Of a DNA stretch of 64,000 bases, positions 17,460 to 32,874 are shown one piece after another. The DNA lies in assembly GCF_025137375.1 (NCBI RefSeq), contig NZ_CP073720.1:7464501-7528500 (forward strand), read 5' to 3'. Below the pieces are notes generated by a model that saw nothing but the letters and a program-made list of their open reading frames with translations, made no database searches and was not told the origin of the DNA. Origin of the DNA: Dactylosporangium fulvum (GTDB taxonomy: Bacteria > Actinomycetota > Actinomycetes > Mycobacteriales > Micromonosporaceae). Both the position numbers and the translations under genes were made by a program. The number at the start of each line of letters is the position of its first letter. Within the stretch, counting starts at the first letter, position 1.

Positions 17460-18633
17460 GATCGCGGTGCCCAAGCTCAACAACAACGACGACAGCTATC
17501 TGTTGCTCGCCTGGCTCGCCCCGGACGGCCAGGCGGTGGCGGCCGGCGCCCCGGTCGCCGAGGTGGAGACGTCGAAGGCGGTCGAAGAGCTGGCCGCCGC
17601 GACGGGCGGCGTACTGCGCCACCGGGCCGCGACCGGCGCCGAAATCACCCCCGGACAGGTCATCGCACTCGTTGACGATCCCGCCGTCCCGGCCGAGGCG
17701 CCGGTCTCGCGACCAACCGACGCTTCCGGCGCTTCCGGCGCTTCCGGCCCGACGATCACCGCACCGGCTCGCGCCCGCATGGCCGAACTCGGCGTCGACG
17801 CCGAGCGCGTTGTCGCGCTCGGCCGCCCGATCATCCGCCGGGCCGACATCGACGCCTTGGCCGGCCTCGTCGCTGCCCCCGCCGCCACGTCGCCGCCCGG
17901 CGCGACGGCGTCCGCGGCGAACGAACGGTCCGTCAGCTTGTCTCGCAACCAGCGTGCGGTCGCGCGCACCGTGGCGCGCTCGGCCGCCACCATCCCGGCC
18001 GCCTACACCGCGATGACGATTGACGTCGGCGCCGCGCTCGACCAGGCGCCGAAACTGGCGCGCGCAGTACGGCGGCCGGTCGGCCTCGCCGAACTTTTTG
18101 TCGCCGCGATCGGGTCGGTGCACGCCGCCCAACCGATGTGCTTCGCCCGGCTCGACGACGACGGCAACACCGTGCATCCGTCCGGCGCCGCGCATGTCGG
18201 CGTCACCGTCGACCTCGGCGAGGGCCTCTACGTTCCGGTGGTACGAGACGCCGACACCGCGACGATCGCCGAGATCGCCCGGACACTGACCAGGCACCGG
18301 GTGACGGCGGCCAGCGGCACGTTCCGTCAGTCCGACCTCGACGGTGCGAACATCACGTTGACGCTCCACCTGGACGCCCACGTGAGCCTGGCCATCCCAA
18401 TCGTGTTCCCGGGGCAGACGTGCGCGGTCGCGGTCACCGCCCCGCGTCCCGAACTGTACCTCGACGACAACGGCCAACCGGCGACGCGGACCGTGACACA
18501 GGTCGGTCTGGCCTACGACCACCGCGTCATCAACGGCCGCGAAGCGGCCCAGTTTCTGGCCGCGCTGCACCGCGCACTCAACGAAACCCTGACTCAGACA
18601 TTACAGAATCCGCCGCACGAGGAGCCGCGATGA
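17452..18633 (+). CDS. Lipoyl acyltransferase (2-oxoacid dehydrogenase E2)
   Basis: 393 residues. A lipoyl domain occupies 1-75 with ETSKAVEEL (Lys42 as lipoylation site). An Ala/Gly-rich linker with GASGASGASG follows, then a short peripheral-subunit binding domain (ITAPARARMAELGVD, ~100-140). The catalytic acyltransferase domain (~165-385) ends in AYDHRVINGREAAQFL, with active-site His357 in the DHRxxxG motif. It is co-translated with E1alpha/E1beta and its stop overlaps the NRPS start in an ATGA with GAGGAG before it. No E3 (lipoamide dehydrogenase) is encoded nearby. The acyl unit could go to CoA or directly to a carrier protein. Confidence 0.92.
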   Translation: MAEIAVPKLNNNDDSYLLLAWLAPDGQAVAAGAPVAEVETSKAVEELAAATGGVLRHRAATGAEITPGQVIALVDDPAVPAEAPVSRPTDASGASGASGPTITAPARARMAELGVDAERVVALGRPIIRRADIDALAGLVAAPAATSPPGATASAANERSVSLSRNQRAVARTVARSAATIPAAYTAMTIDVGAALDQAPKLARAVRRPVGLAELFVAAIGSVHAAQPMCFARLDDDGNTVHPSGAAHVGVTVDLGEGLYVPVVRDADTATIAEIARTLTRHRVTAASGTFRQSDLDGANITLTLHLDAHVSLAIPIVFPGQTCAVAVTAPRPELYLDDNGQPATRTVTQVGLAYDHRVINGREAAQFLAALHRALNETLTQTLQNPPHEEPR

Positions 18634-21600
18634 GCACACTGCGCGCCGCACAGGAGCGACTGTGGTTCTTGCACCAACTGGACCCGGCCGACGCGTCGTA
18701 CCACCTGCCTCTCGTCATGCACGTGCGCGGACGCCTGGACCGGGCGGCGCTGGAACGCGCGCTGGATGCGTTGACCGGCCGGCACGAGAGCCTGCGCACC
18801 CGGGTCGAGCTGTTCGACGGCGCGCCCGTGCTGACGGCGGCACCTGACGGCGTCCGGCTGGAGACCGCCGTCGTGACCGGCCTTGAGGACGCCCGCGACC
18901 TGGTCGCCGCATTCGTCACGCGGCCGTTCGACCTCACCGTCGGCCCGATGGTTCGCTGCCTGCTGATCGACGTCGGACCGGATGAGCACGTGCTCGCGCT
19001 CGTTGCCCACCACATCGCGGCCGACGGCTGGTCGCTGCAGGTGCTGCGCCGCGATCTCGACGCGCTGTACCACGCCTACGCCACCGGCGCCCCGGCTGTG
19101 CTACCGGAGCTGCCCGAACTGCCGCCGGTTCCGGCCGGCGACGCGCCGGACCTCGGATACTGGACCGAACGGCTGGCCGGCGCCCCGGTGCTGGATCTGG
19201 CGACCGACCGCCCCCGGCCTCCGGTGCGCCGCGGCCATGGCAGCTCCGTCGTCTTCGACATCCCCGTCGACCTGCTGCGCCGGCTGGAGACCGTGGCCCG
19301 AGCCGAGCGCACCACCGTGTACACCGCGCTGGTCGCGGCGTTTTCGTTGTTGCTCGGCCGGATGAGCGGCCAGAACGACATCTGCCTCGGCACGCCGGTG
19401 CTCGGCCGCGACGACCCGGATCTCGCCGACCGCGTCGGCTGCTTCGCGGAGACGCTGGTGCTGCGGACGGATCTGTCGGGCGATCCGACGTTCCGCGCGC
19501 TGCTGCGGGTCGTCCGACGGACCGTGCTCGGCGCGCTGAGCCATGCCGCTCCGTTCGAACGCGTGGTGTCGGCGCTCGACACACCCCGCGACCGCAGCCG
19601 CACGCCGCTGTTCCAAGCCATGATCATGTACCTGCGGCAGGAGCAGGACCGGCCGCACCTCGGCGACCTCGACGTCGAGTTGCTGGACCATCCGTTCGAC
19701 TCCGCCCGCACCGACGTGGCTCTCGACGTCATCCAAGGCCCCGCGGCTGCGGTCGGCGTGCTCACCGTCGATCGTGACCTGTTCGACCCCGGCACCGCAC
19801 AGCGATTGATCCGCCGCCTGCTCATCCTGCTCGACGACGCGGCCCGGCGGCCCGACACCGCGATCGGTGACCTGCGCTGGTTCGACGACGACGAACAGCG
19901 CGAGGCACTGACCCGATGGAACGACACCGGCGCCGGGCAGATCACTCCGCTGGTCGCTGAGATGTTCCAAGCACAGGCCCGGTCCACACCGGACGCAGTC
20001 GCGATCACCGGTGACGGTGTCGATCTCACCTACCGCGACCTCGACGCCGAGGTCGACCGGCTGGCCGCCCGCCTGCGCGGACGCGGACCGCTGATCGGCG
20101 TCGGGCTGTCCCGGAGCCCGGCGATGGTGGTCGCGCTGCTGGCGGTCTGGCGGGCCGGCGCCGCGTACCTGCCACTCGACCCGGCGTACCCGGCCGACCG
20201 GCTCGCGTTTGTCATCGCCGACGCGGGCGTCAGCACGGTGCTCACCGAGTCCTCGTTCGCCGAGCGGTTCGGCGCGGCGTCGCTCCTGATCGACGCCGCT
20301 GACGAGGATCCCGTGAACGAGGTGGCGCCGATCACCGCCATCGGCCCCGATGACCCGGCCTACGTGCTGTACACCTCGGGGTCCACCGGACGGCCCAAAG
20401 GCGTGGTCGTGCCGCACGGCGCGCTCGCCGCGTTCATCGCCGCGATGGCCGACATCATCGGACCGCAAACGGGCCGCGCCTGGCTCGCGCTCACCTCGCT
20501 GTCGTTCGACATCTCCGGACTTGAGCTGTACCTGCCGCTCAGCCGCGGCGGCCGGGTCGTCATCGCCGATGACACGCAGACCGGCGACGGCGCGGCGTTG
20601 CGGGCGCTCATCGCCAAGAACGACGTCACCGATGTGCAGGCCACCCCGTCCGGCTGGCGGATGCTGCTGGCCGCCGGCTTCGACCATGACGTGCCTGCCG
20701 CGCTGGTCGGCGGCGAGGCGTTGCCGGCGACCCTCGCCGCGGAACTGCGCGGCAAGGTCGGCCGGCTGACCAATGTGTACGGCCCGACCGAGACCACGAT
20801 CTGGTCGACGTTCTGGCCGGTGCCCGAGGGACCGGCGGATGTCTCGATCGGCGGCCCGATCCAGGGCACCCGGGTCTACGTCGTCGACGACCGGATGCGA
20901 CCCGTCCCCACCGGCGTGCCCGGCGAACTCGTCATCGCTGGTGCCGGCGTCGCGCTCGGCTACCTACGCCGGCCGCGGCTGACCGCCGACCGCTTCGTGC
21001 CCGACCCCTGGGGTCCGGCAGGAGCACGGATGTACCGCACCGGCGACCGCGTCCGCCGACGGGCGGACGGCACCCTGGAATTCCTCGGCAGGCTCGACAC
21101 CCAGGTCAAGGTGCGCGGCCACCGGATCGAACTGGGCGAGGTCGAGGCCGTGCTCGCCGGTTGCCCGGGCGTCGCCGCCGCGGTCGCCGCGGTCCGCGAC
21201 GATGCGCTCGCCGCGTACGTCACAGCCCGCCCCGGCGCCGACGTCGACCCCGCCGCGATCCACGACACGGCCCGCGACATGCTTCCGGCCTACGCGGTGC
21301 CGAGCACCATCACGGTGCTCGACACGCTGCCGCTCACCCCGAACGGCAAAGTGGACCGGGCCGCCCTGCCCGACCCGCGACCGTACGCCGTCGCCGAGTA
21401 CGTGTCACCGCGTACCGCGGCCGAAACGCGCATCGCCGCCGTATTCGCCGAAGTGTTCGGCGCTGCCGAGGTGGGCGCGCACGACGACTTCTTCGCACTG
21501 GGCGGTCACTCGCTGCTGGCCGCCAAGGTCGCCGCGCGGCTGCCCGGCCTGACCGTCCGCGACCTGTTCGACCATCCGACGGTCGAGGCGCTGGCCCGGC

Positions 21601-24600
21601 GGATCCCGGTTGCCGGCGACGTCGGTGCCGATGCGGTGCCGGCAGGCGCACCGCCGCTGTCCGACGCCCAGCGCCGCCTGTGGTTCCTGCAGCGGCTGGA
21701 CCCGCACGACGCCTCGTACAACATGTTCCTGGTGCTCCGCCTGCGCGGCCAACTGGACCGCCACGCGCTGCGGCGAGCCCTGAACGCGCTGGCCGCCCGG
21801 CACCTCGCGCTGCGGTGCGCCTATCCGGAGGTCGGGGGCGATCCGACCGTCGAGATCGGACCCGCCGTCGTGCCGCTCGAGGAGCTCGACCTGGAATCCG
21901 AAGCGGCTGCCCGAGCTGCCGCCGCGCACCGGACGAACACGCCGTTCGACCTTCGGACCGGCGCACCGGTGCGTGCCTCGCTGCTCCGGATCGGCCCGGA
22001 CGATCACGTCTTCTGCCTGATCATGCACCACATCGCCGGTGACGGCTGGTCGCTCAACGTATTGCGTGAGGACCTTGCCGCGCTCTACGCCGACCAGCCG
22101 CTGGCGCCGCTGCCACCCGTACCCGCGGCGAACAGCGACCCGGAGGCCGATCTCGCGTACTGGCGGGAACAGCTCACCGATCCGACCGTTCTCAACCTGC
22201 CGACCGATCGGCCCCGTCCGGCCCAGCCCATGCACCGCGGCGGGTTCCTCGGCACCCGCCTGCCCGCCGACGTCACCGCCCGCCTCGAAGACCTGGCCGG
22301 CCGCGCCCGGACCAGCCTCTTCGCCGTGCTGATCGCGGCCTACCAGGTGCTGCTCGCCCGGCACGCCGGTCAATCCGATGTCCTGGTCGGCTCGACCCTG
22401 GCGGCCCGGGACCGGGTCGAGATCGAGCGGGCCGTCGGCTACTTCTCCCGGACCGTCGTGCTGCGCAACCAGGTCGACCCGGCCGAGCCGTTCACCGACC
22501 TGCTCGGACGGGCCCGCGAGTGCGTGCTGGACGCGCTGACCCATACCGAGGCGCCGTTCGAACACCTCGTCGCGGAGGCGGGCCGGGACGCGTCGACGCC
22601 GCCACTGTTCCAGGCCATGTGCATCCTGCACACCCAGGACGAGGGCGCCCCGGTCGAGCGGTTCGCCGACCTGCACGCGTCGTTCTTCGACTCCGGCTAC
22701 CGCCAGTCCAAGTTCGACCTGATGCTGGAGGCGTGGCGGACCACCGACGGCCTGGCGCTCGTCTTCGGCTACGACACCGACCTGTTCGACGCGGCGACGG
22801 TCGACCGCTGGGTGCGCCGGTTCGAGGTGTTGTGCGCCGGGATCGCCGCCGATCCGACCACCCTGGTGGGCGCGCTGCCACTGCTGACCGCCGACGACGA
22901 GGCGCTGGTCGACTCGCTGGCCGCCCCGGCGACCGACGCGCCGGGGCGGCCACCGGTGGCCGGGCTGCCCCGCCTCGCGGCGCCGGACACGGTCGCGGTC
23001 CGCTGCGGCGCCGAGTCGCTGACGTACGCCGAGCTCAACCGCCGGGCCGACACACTGGCCACCGCGCTGCGCGCATCCGGAGTCCGGGCGAGCGGCCCGC
23101 GTCGCGATCCGGTCGTCGCCGTCGCCGCGCACCGGGACATCGACACCATTGTCGCGCTGCTGGCGATCTGGCGCGCCGGTGGCGCGTATCTGCCGATCGA
23201 TCCCGGACAGCCGGCCGAACGGATCGCCAAGCTCATCGCCGGCAGCGGAACCGTCCTGGCCGTCGGGGACGCACCATGGCCGGACGACCTGCGAGTGCTC
23301 ACGCCGCCGGAAGCGACGCCGGAGCACTCCGCAACGGACCACGCGACACCGGACGGCGCCGCGTACGTGCTGTACACGTCCGGATCCACCGGCACACCGA
23401 AGGCCGTCGTCGTCGACCACGAAGCGCTCGCCGCCCGGGTCGACTGGATGCGTCGCGACTACCGGCTCGGCCCGGACGACACGATCATCCAGTTGGCGCC
23501 GCTCGCGTTCGACACCCACGCGGAGGAGATCTGGCCCGCACTCGGCGCCGGAGCCACGGTGCGGCTGCTCCCCGACGGCCCGCTCAGCCTGACCGACGTG
23601 CTCGCCGGTCCGGCCGGAGCCGACATCACCGTGCTCGACCTGCCCACCGCGTACTGGCACGACCTGGTCGCCCAGATCGACGCGATCGCCTGGCCGCCCC
23701 GGCTGCGGCTGGTCATCCTCGGCGGCGAGGCGGTGCACGCGGCAGCCGTCGGTCGCTGGCGGGCCCGGTTCGGCGACACCGTACGGCTGGTGAACACATA
23801 CGGCCCCACCGAGGCCACGATCATCGCGACCTCGACCGACCTCGGCCCGGACGACACGGCCGGCCCGCCGGCGATCGGCGCGCCGCTGCCCGGTGTGCGC
23901 GTCGCGGTGGTCGACGCCGACCTGCGCCCGGTGCCACCCGGCGCATACGGTGAACTGCTGCTCGGCGGCGCCGGCCTCGCCCGCGGCTACCTCGGCCGGG
24001 ACGACCTCACCCGGGACCGGTTCGTCACGTGGCGCGGCGCGCGCTCCTACCGGACCGGCGACCGCGTGCGGCTGCGGGCAGACGGCCGCCTCGACTTCGC
24101 CGGCCGGTTCGACGATCAGCTGAAGGTACGCGGGTTCCGGATCGAACCGGCCGAGGTGGAGAACCACCTGCTCGCGTGCCCGGGGGTGACCGGGGCGGCG
24201 GTGGCCGCACACGACGGAGCCCTGGTCGCGTACGTGGCCGGCTCCGCGCCGGCTGACGCGCTGCGCGCCCGGCTCGCGGCCCAACTGCCCGGCCACATGG
24301 TGCCGGACCGCTGGATCACGCTCGACTCGCTCCCCCGCACGCCCACCGGCAAAATCGACCGACGTTCCCTGCCGCCGCCCGTGGCCGACCGGCCCGGACC
24401 ATCCGCGCCGCCGCGCACCGATGCCGAGCAGCTGATCGCCGACATCTGGGCCGAGGTCCTCGGCCTCGACGGCGTCGGAGTGGACGACGACTTCTTCGCA
24501 CTCGGCGGTCACTCCCTGCTCGCCGTTCGCGTGGCCGCCCGGCTGCGCGCCATGACCGACCTCGACCTGCCCATCCGCCTGCTCTTCACGCATCGCCGGC

Positions 24601-24697
24601 TGGCCGACCTGGCTGCCGCGGTCGAACAGCGGCTGCTCGACGATCTGGCCGGCCTCAGCGACGACGAGGTGGCCAGCCTGCTGGAAGCGGAGACCCG

Positions 24698-24701
<4 letters not shown>
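18630..24701 (+). CDS. NRPS, two modules C-A-T-C-A-T; first A predicted glycine
   Basis: 2023 residues. Module 1: C domain with HHIAADG at 127-133, A domain with YTSGSTGRPKG at ~581, T domain with FFALGGHSLL (Ser961). Module 2: C domain with HHIAGDG at 1133-1139, A domain with YTSGSTGTPK from ~1582, T domain with FFALGGHSLL (Ser1962). All core motifs look intact. Reading the specificity residues by alignment to the GrsA pocket gives D-I-L-Q-L-G-V-I-W(-K) for A1, one change from the known glycine code. A2 (pocket motif FDTHAEEIW, LDLPTAYW) gives D-T-E-D-I-G-T-I-I(-K), which I cannot assign. No epimerisation or methylation domain is present. The ATG overlaps the E2 stop and follows GAGGAG. The 3' end overlaps the next NRPS (ATGA). 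Confidence 0.96.
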
Positions 24702-30094
<5,393 letters not shown>

Positions 30095-30104
30095 GGAGGA
30101 CCTT

Positions 30105-30518
30105 GTGGACTACCGTGTCGTGATCAACGCCGACGAACAGTACTCTGTCTGGGCCGCGGAGGACGATCTGCCGGCCGGCTGGGTCGCCGAGGGCCACCGC
30201 GGCAGCCGGGACGACTGCCTCGACCACGTCGAGCGGGTCTGGACCGATCAGACGCCGGCCCGCACCCGGATCCGCGCCTGGCTGGCCGGTGCCGTCTCGC
30301 TGGCGTGCGACGAGCGGCTCACCCCGGGCGACGTCGCCACGGCCGGCTGCTCGTTCGTCGCCATGGGCGTGTCGTCGCTGGCGATCGTCCGCCTCGTCGA
30401 CGCGATCGAGATGGAGTACGACGTGGCCGTCGACTTCACCCAGCAGGCACTGGAAAACCTGGACAGCCTGACCGATTTCATCGCGACCGAGCGGCTCCGC
30501 CGCCGCGTGGATTGCTGA
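30105..30518 (+). CDS. MbtH domain fused to an acyl/peptidyl-carrier domain
   Basis: 137 residues from a GTG at 30105 with GAGGAGG six bases upstream. Residues 1-~48 are MbtH-like: DYRVVINADEQYSVWAAEDD, LPAGW and CLDHVERVWTDQTP. Residues ~52-135 are a carrier-like four-helix domain: IRAWLAGAV, FVAMGVSSLAIVRLVD, and a helix-rich end. Ser91 in G-V-S-S-L is the expected phosphopantetheine site, with Ser in place of the usual Asp before it. MbtH proteins normally stand alone, so this linkage is unusual. As the last gene of the operon, it could stabilise an A domain while offering a carrier for the AMP ligase product. Confidence 0.88.
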   Translation: MDYRVVINADEQYSVWAAEDDLPAGWVAEGHRGSRDDCLDHVERVWTDQTPARTRIRAWLAGAVSLACDERLTPGDVATAGCSFVAMGVSSLAIVRLVDAIEMEYDVAVDFTQQALENLDSLTDFIATERLRRRVDC

Positions 30519-30544
30519 ACCGGTCCAGATCTGCCCGGCACATC

Positions 30545-30587
30545 GGGTGCGGTGAAACACGCCTGAGCCACCGCGTTCACCGCACCC
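30545..30587. terminator. Bidirectional intrinsic-type terminator
   Basis: A perfect 12-bp inverted repeat, GGGTGCGGTGAA at 30545-30556 and TTCACCGCACCC at 30576-30587, with a 19-base loop. It lies between the convergent NRPS operon and the CitE-type lyase gene, whose stop is inside the right arm. There is no T-tract, as is common in high-GC actinomycetes. Confidence 0.75.
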
Positions 30588-31449
30588 GCGCGAGCAGCCG
30601 GCGAGCCTGCCGGACCACCGCCTCGTCCACCATCCGGCCGGCGTCGTCGAGCAGAACACCGTCGCCCGCGGCCGCCGCCTGCTCGAATCGCGCCACCAGC
30701 GCACCGGCCCGGTCGATCTCGTCCGGTGCCGGCGTGAACACGTCGTTGACCACGGTGACCTGGGCGGGATGGATACATGCCCGGCCGGCGAAACCGAGCC
30801 GCGCCAGCGCCCGCGTCGACGTGCGAAAACTGGCCAGGTCCCGGAAATCGGTGGACACCGGCCCGATGGGCGGCGCCAACCGGCATGCGGCGCTGACCAG
30901 CACGACGTGGCTGCGCACGTACAGCAGTTCCGGCTCCCCGTCGCCGGCCGGCAGCCCGATGTCGGCCCGAAGGTCGGCCTCACCGATCTGCAGCCGCTGA
31001 ACCCGTGGTGCTCGGGCCAGGCCCGACGCGTGCAGGACCGCCTCGGCCGATTCCAGGATCGGGATCACCGCCACCTGGCCGGTTTGCAGCCCTGCGCCGG
31101 CCTCGGCATCGCGCAGCGCGGCGTCCAGCGCGACGAGGTCGGCGACCGACTGCGTCTTGGCAGGCATGACTCCGGCCAGACCTGGCCAGACGACAGCCGC
31201 GGCATCATCAAGGCCAGCCGCGCCGGAATTGAGCCGTACCCACACCTCGACATCTGTGCGTGGGGCGAGCGATCGAAGCCACGCGGCGACGGCCGCGCGA
31301 GCCGGGACCTTCGCGGCCGGGACGACCGCATCCTCCAGATCGACGATGATCGCGTCCGCGCCCCGGTCCAGCGCCTTGGCCAGCATCCGCGGCTGGTCGC
31401 CCGGCACATAGAGGTATGAGCGCGGTTCGGCGGTCGACGGCGTGGTCAA
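30577..31449 (-). CDS. CitE-type (HpcH/HpaI) CoA-ester lyase
   Basis: 290 residues of the citrate lyase beta/malyl-CoA lyase family: RSYLYVPGDQPRML (CoA/Arg region), IIVDLEDAVVP (metal-binding Glu-Asp), VRLNS, IPILESAEAV, GEADLRADIG, and a C-terminal ACIHPAQ. Such enzymes cleave or form 3-hydroxyacyl-CoA (malyl-, methylmalyl-, citramalyl-CoA) with Mg2+. It is the last gene of a four-gene operon, three bases after the MmgE/PrpD gene stop. With the MaoC hydratase and CoA-transferase, (S)-citramalyl-CoA or beta-methylmalyl-CoA are the likely substrates. That is inference from context. Confidence 0.9.
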   Translation of the reverse strand: MTTPSTAEPRSYLYVPGDQPRMLAKALDRGADAIIVDLEDAVVPAAKVPARAAVAAWLRSLAPRTDVEVWVRLNSGAAGLDDAAAVVWPGLAGVMPAKTQSVADLVALDAALRDAEAGAGLQTGQVAVIPILESAEAVLHASGLARAPRVQRLQIGEADLRADIGLPAGDGEPELLYVRSHVVLVSAACRLAPPIGPVSTDFRDLASFRTSTRALARLGFAGRACIHPAQVTVVNDVFTPAPDEIDRAGALVARFEQAAAAGDGVLLDDAGRMVDEAVVRQARRLLARVR

Positions 31450-31452
31450 CCG

Positions 31453-32874
31453 CTACTCCCCCGGCCCCGGCGGCGTGCCGATCGGGGTCCGCGCGGCGCG
31501 GGCGATCACGTCCAGCAGCGCGGTCAGGTCGGGCAGGTCGGCGAGTGCGTGCACGGTCGCGGCCATCTGCCTCGCGGCCGGTGAGTCACCCGTCAGACTC
31601 AGCAGCTTGGCCAGCATGGCCTGGTCGTCCAGCGGTGCGTCGGGCCCGCCACGGCTGCTGGCCACCTCGCCGGTGAGCTCGCGCCCGTTGCGCAGGCGCA
31701 CCACGACGCGGCCGGCCGCGTCCGCGGCCACCGCGCGGGACGGTGCGAGCACCGTGCGGACCCGGGCGGCGAGCTCGGCGACCGCCGGCCGGCCGACCGA
31801 GGCGACGTCGTAGGTCCCGATCGAAACGGAGCCGTCGACCAGCAGCGCCGCGACACTCCACGGCAGGCTGAACTTGGCCCCGTACGGAGTTTGCGGATGT
31901 ACCTTGTCGGCAGCGGGTTCGCAGACGATCGCGGCGCTGTCGGGGTGGACAAACGCGACGACCTCCGCGATCTCGGCGGTCCCGCCGGCGGCGCGCAGTT
32001 CGTCGAGCACGGTGGCGGCAGCGTCGAGTGTCGCGTGCGAGAGCTGACATGCCGGGTACGGCTTGATGGTGACTCGTGTGACTTCCCAGGTCTGGCCGAG
32101 CTCGCGCAGCACACGGGCGGGGTCGGCGGATCGGTCCGACAGCGCCGCCCACAGTCCCGCGGCGCCGTCGAGTACCGAGTCGGGCCCGGTGGCGCCCGCG
32201 GCGGCCAGCCGGGCGGCGAGGATGCCGGCGTGCGATGCGAGGCCGGGGTGCAGCTGCTTGGTGGAGGATCCGGTGTGCAGAAACTCCATCAGGCCGCCCG
32301 CGCTGCTGCCGGCGATGCCCATGGCATGCAGCGTCGTCGCGGCGTCCAACCCCATGAGCCGGGCGGCCACGGTCGTGGCACCGACCACGCCGGCCGCCTG
32401 AGTGGCATGGATGCCTCGCTGGTGGAAGCCGTAGGGCGTGGCAGCCGCTACCCGGCAGGTGACCTCGTAGCCCACCAATGCCGCGGTCAGCACCTGCGCG
32501 CCGGTCGCGCCGACCTGTTCGCCAACCGCCAACGCCGCCGGCAGTGTGACGGCGGTGGCGTGCACCAGCCCCTCGGCGTGAGTGTCGTCGAAGTCGAGGG
32601 CGTGCACCAGGGCGCCGGTGGCGAAGGCGGCGGCCGGGGCACCCAACCGCCGGCCGGTGCCCAGCAGGGTGGCTTCTGCCGGACCGCCGAGTCCGCCGGC
32701 CACCGTGAGGGCAGGTGCCGCCGCGCCCGTGCCGAGCGCGCCGAGCGCGACGGCCAGTCCGTCGAGGAGATGCCGGCAGGCTGCGTCCTGGGCGCTGGCG
32801 GGTACGTCCTGGAGGGTCAGCCTGACTGCCCAGTCGGCCAGATGCGCCGCAACGGTCGGTGGAGTGGAGTTCAT
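31453..32874 (-). CDS. MmgE/PrpD-family protein
   Basis: 473 residues of the MmgE/PrpD family: LDGLAVALGALG, HALDFDDTHAEGLVH, PYGFHQRGIHATQAAG, GSSTKQLHPGLASHAG, and KPYPACQLSHATLDA in the second half. The family includes 2-methylcitrate dehydratase, cis-aconitate decarboxylase (itaconate synthase) and an iminodisuccinate epimerase, so the reaction cannot be assigned by motif. The start ATG overlaps the CoA-transferase stop (ATGA). In this operon it may act on a C5/C6 di- or tricarboxylate upstream of CoA activation. Confidence 0.9.
   Translation of the reverse strand: MNSTPPTVAAHLADWAVRLTLQDVPASAQDAACRHLLDGLAVALGALGTGAAAPALTVAGGLGGPAEATLLGTGRRLGAPAAAFATGALVHALDFDDTHAEGLVHATAVTLPAALAVGEQVGATGAQVLTAALVGYEVTCRVAAATPYGFHQRGIHATQAAGVVGATTVAARLMGLDAATTLHAMGIAGSSAGGLMEFLHTGSSTKQLHPGLASHAGILAARLAAAGATGPDSVLDGAAGLWAALSDRSADPARVLRELGQTWEVTRVTIKPYPACQLSHATLDAAATVLDELRAAGGTAEIAEVVAFVHPDSAAIVCEPAADKVHPQTPYGAKFSLPWSVAALLVDGSVSIGTYDVASVGRPAVAELAARVRTVLAPSRAVAADAAGRVVVRLRNGRELTGEVASSRGGPDAPLDDQAMLAKLLSLTGDSPAARQMAATVHALADLPDLTALLDVIARAARTPIGTPPGPGE

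Noticed and set aside
18138..18629. 164 extra residues before the C-A-T-C-A-T synthetase
   Set aside because: They overlap the E2 gene, have no domain similarity, and the ATG at 18630 has GAGGAG and an ATGA overlap.
30545..30587. Attachment site or riboswitch in the inverted repeat
   Set aside because: Position between two convergent genes and simple stem structure fit a terminator better; no tRNA or integrase is nearby.
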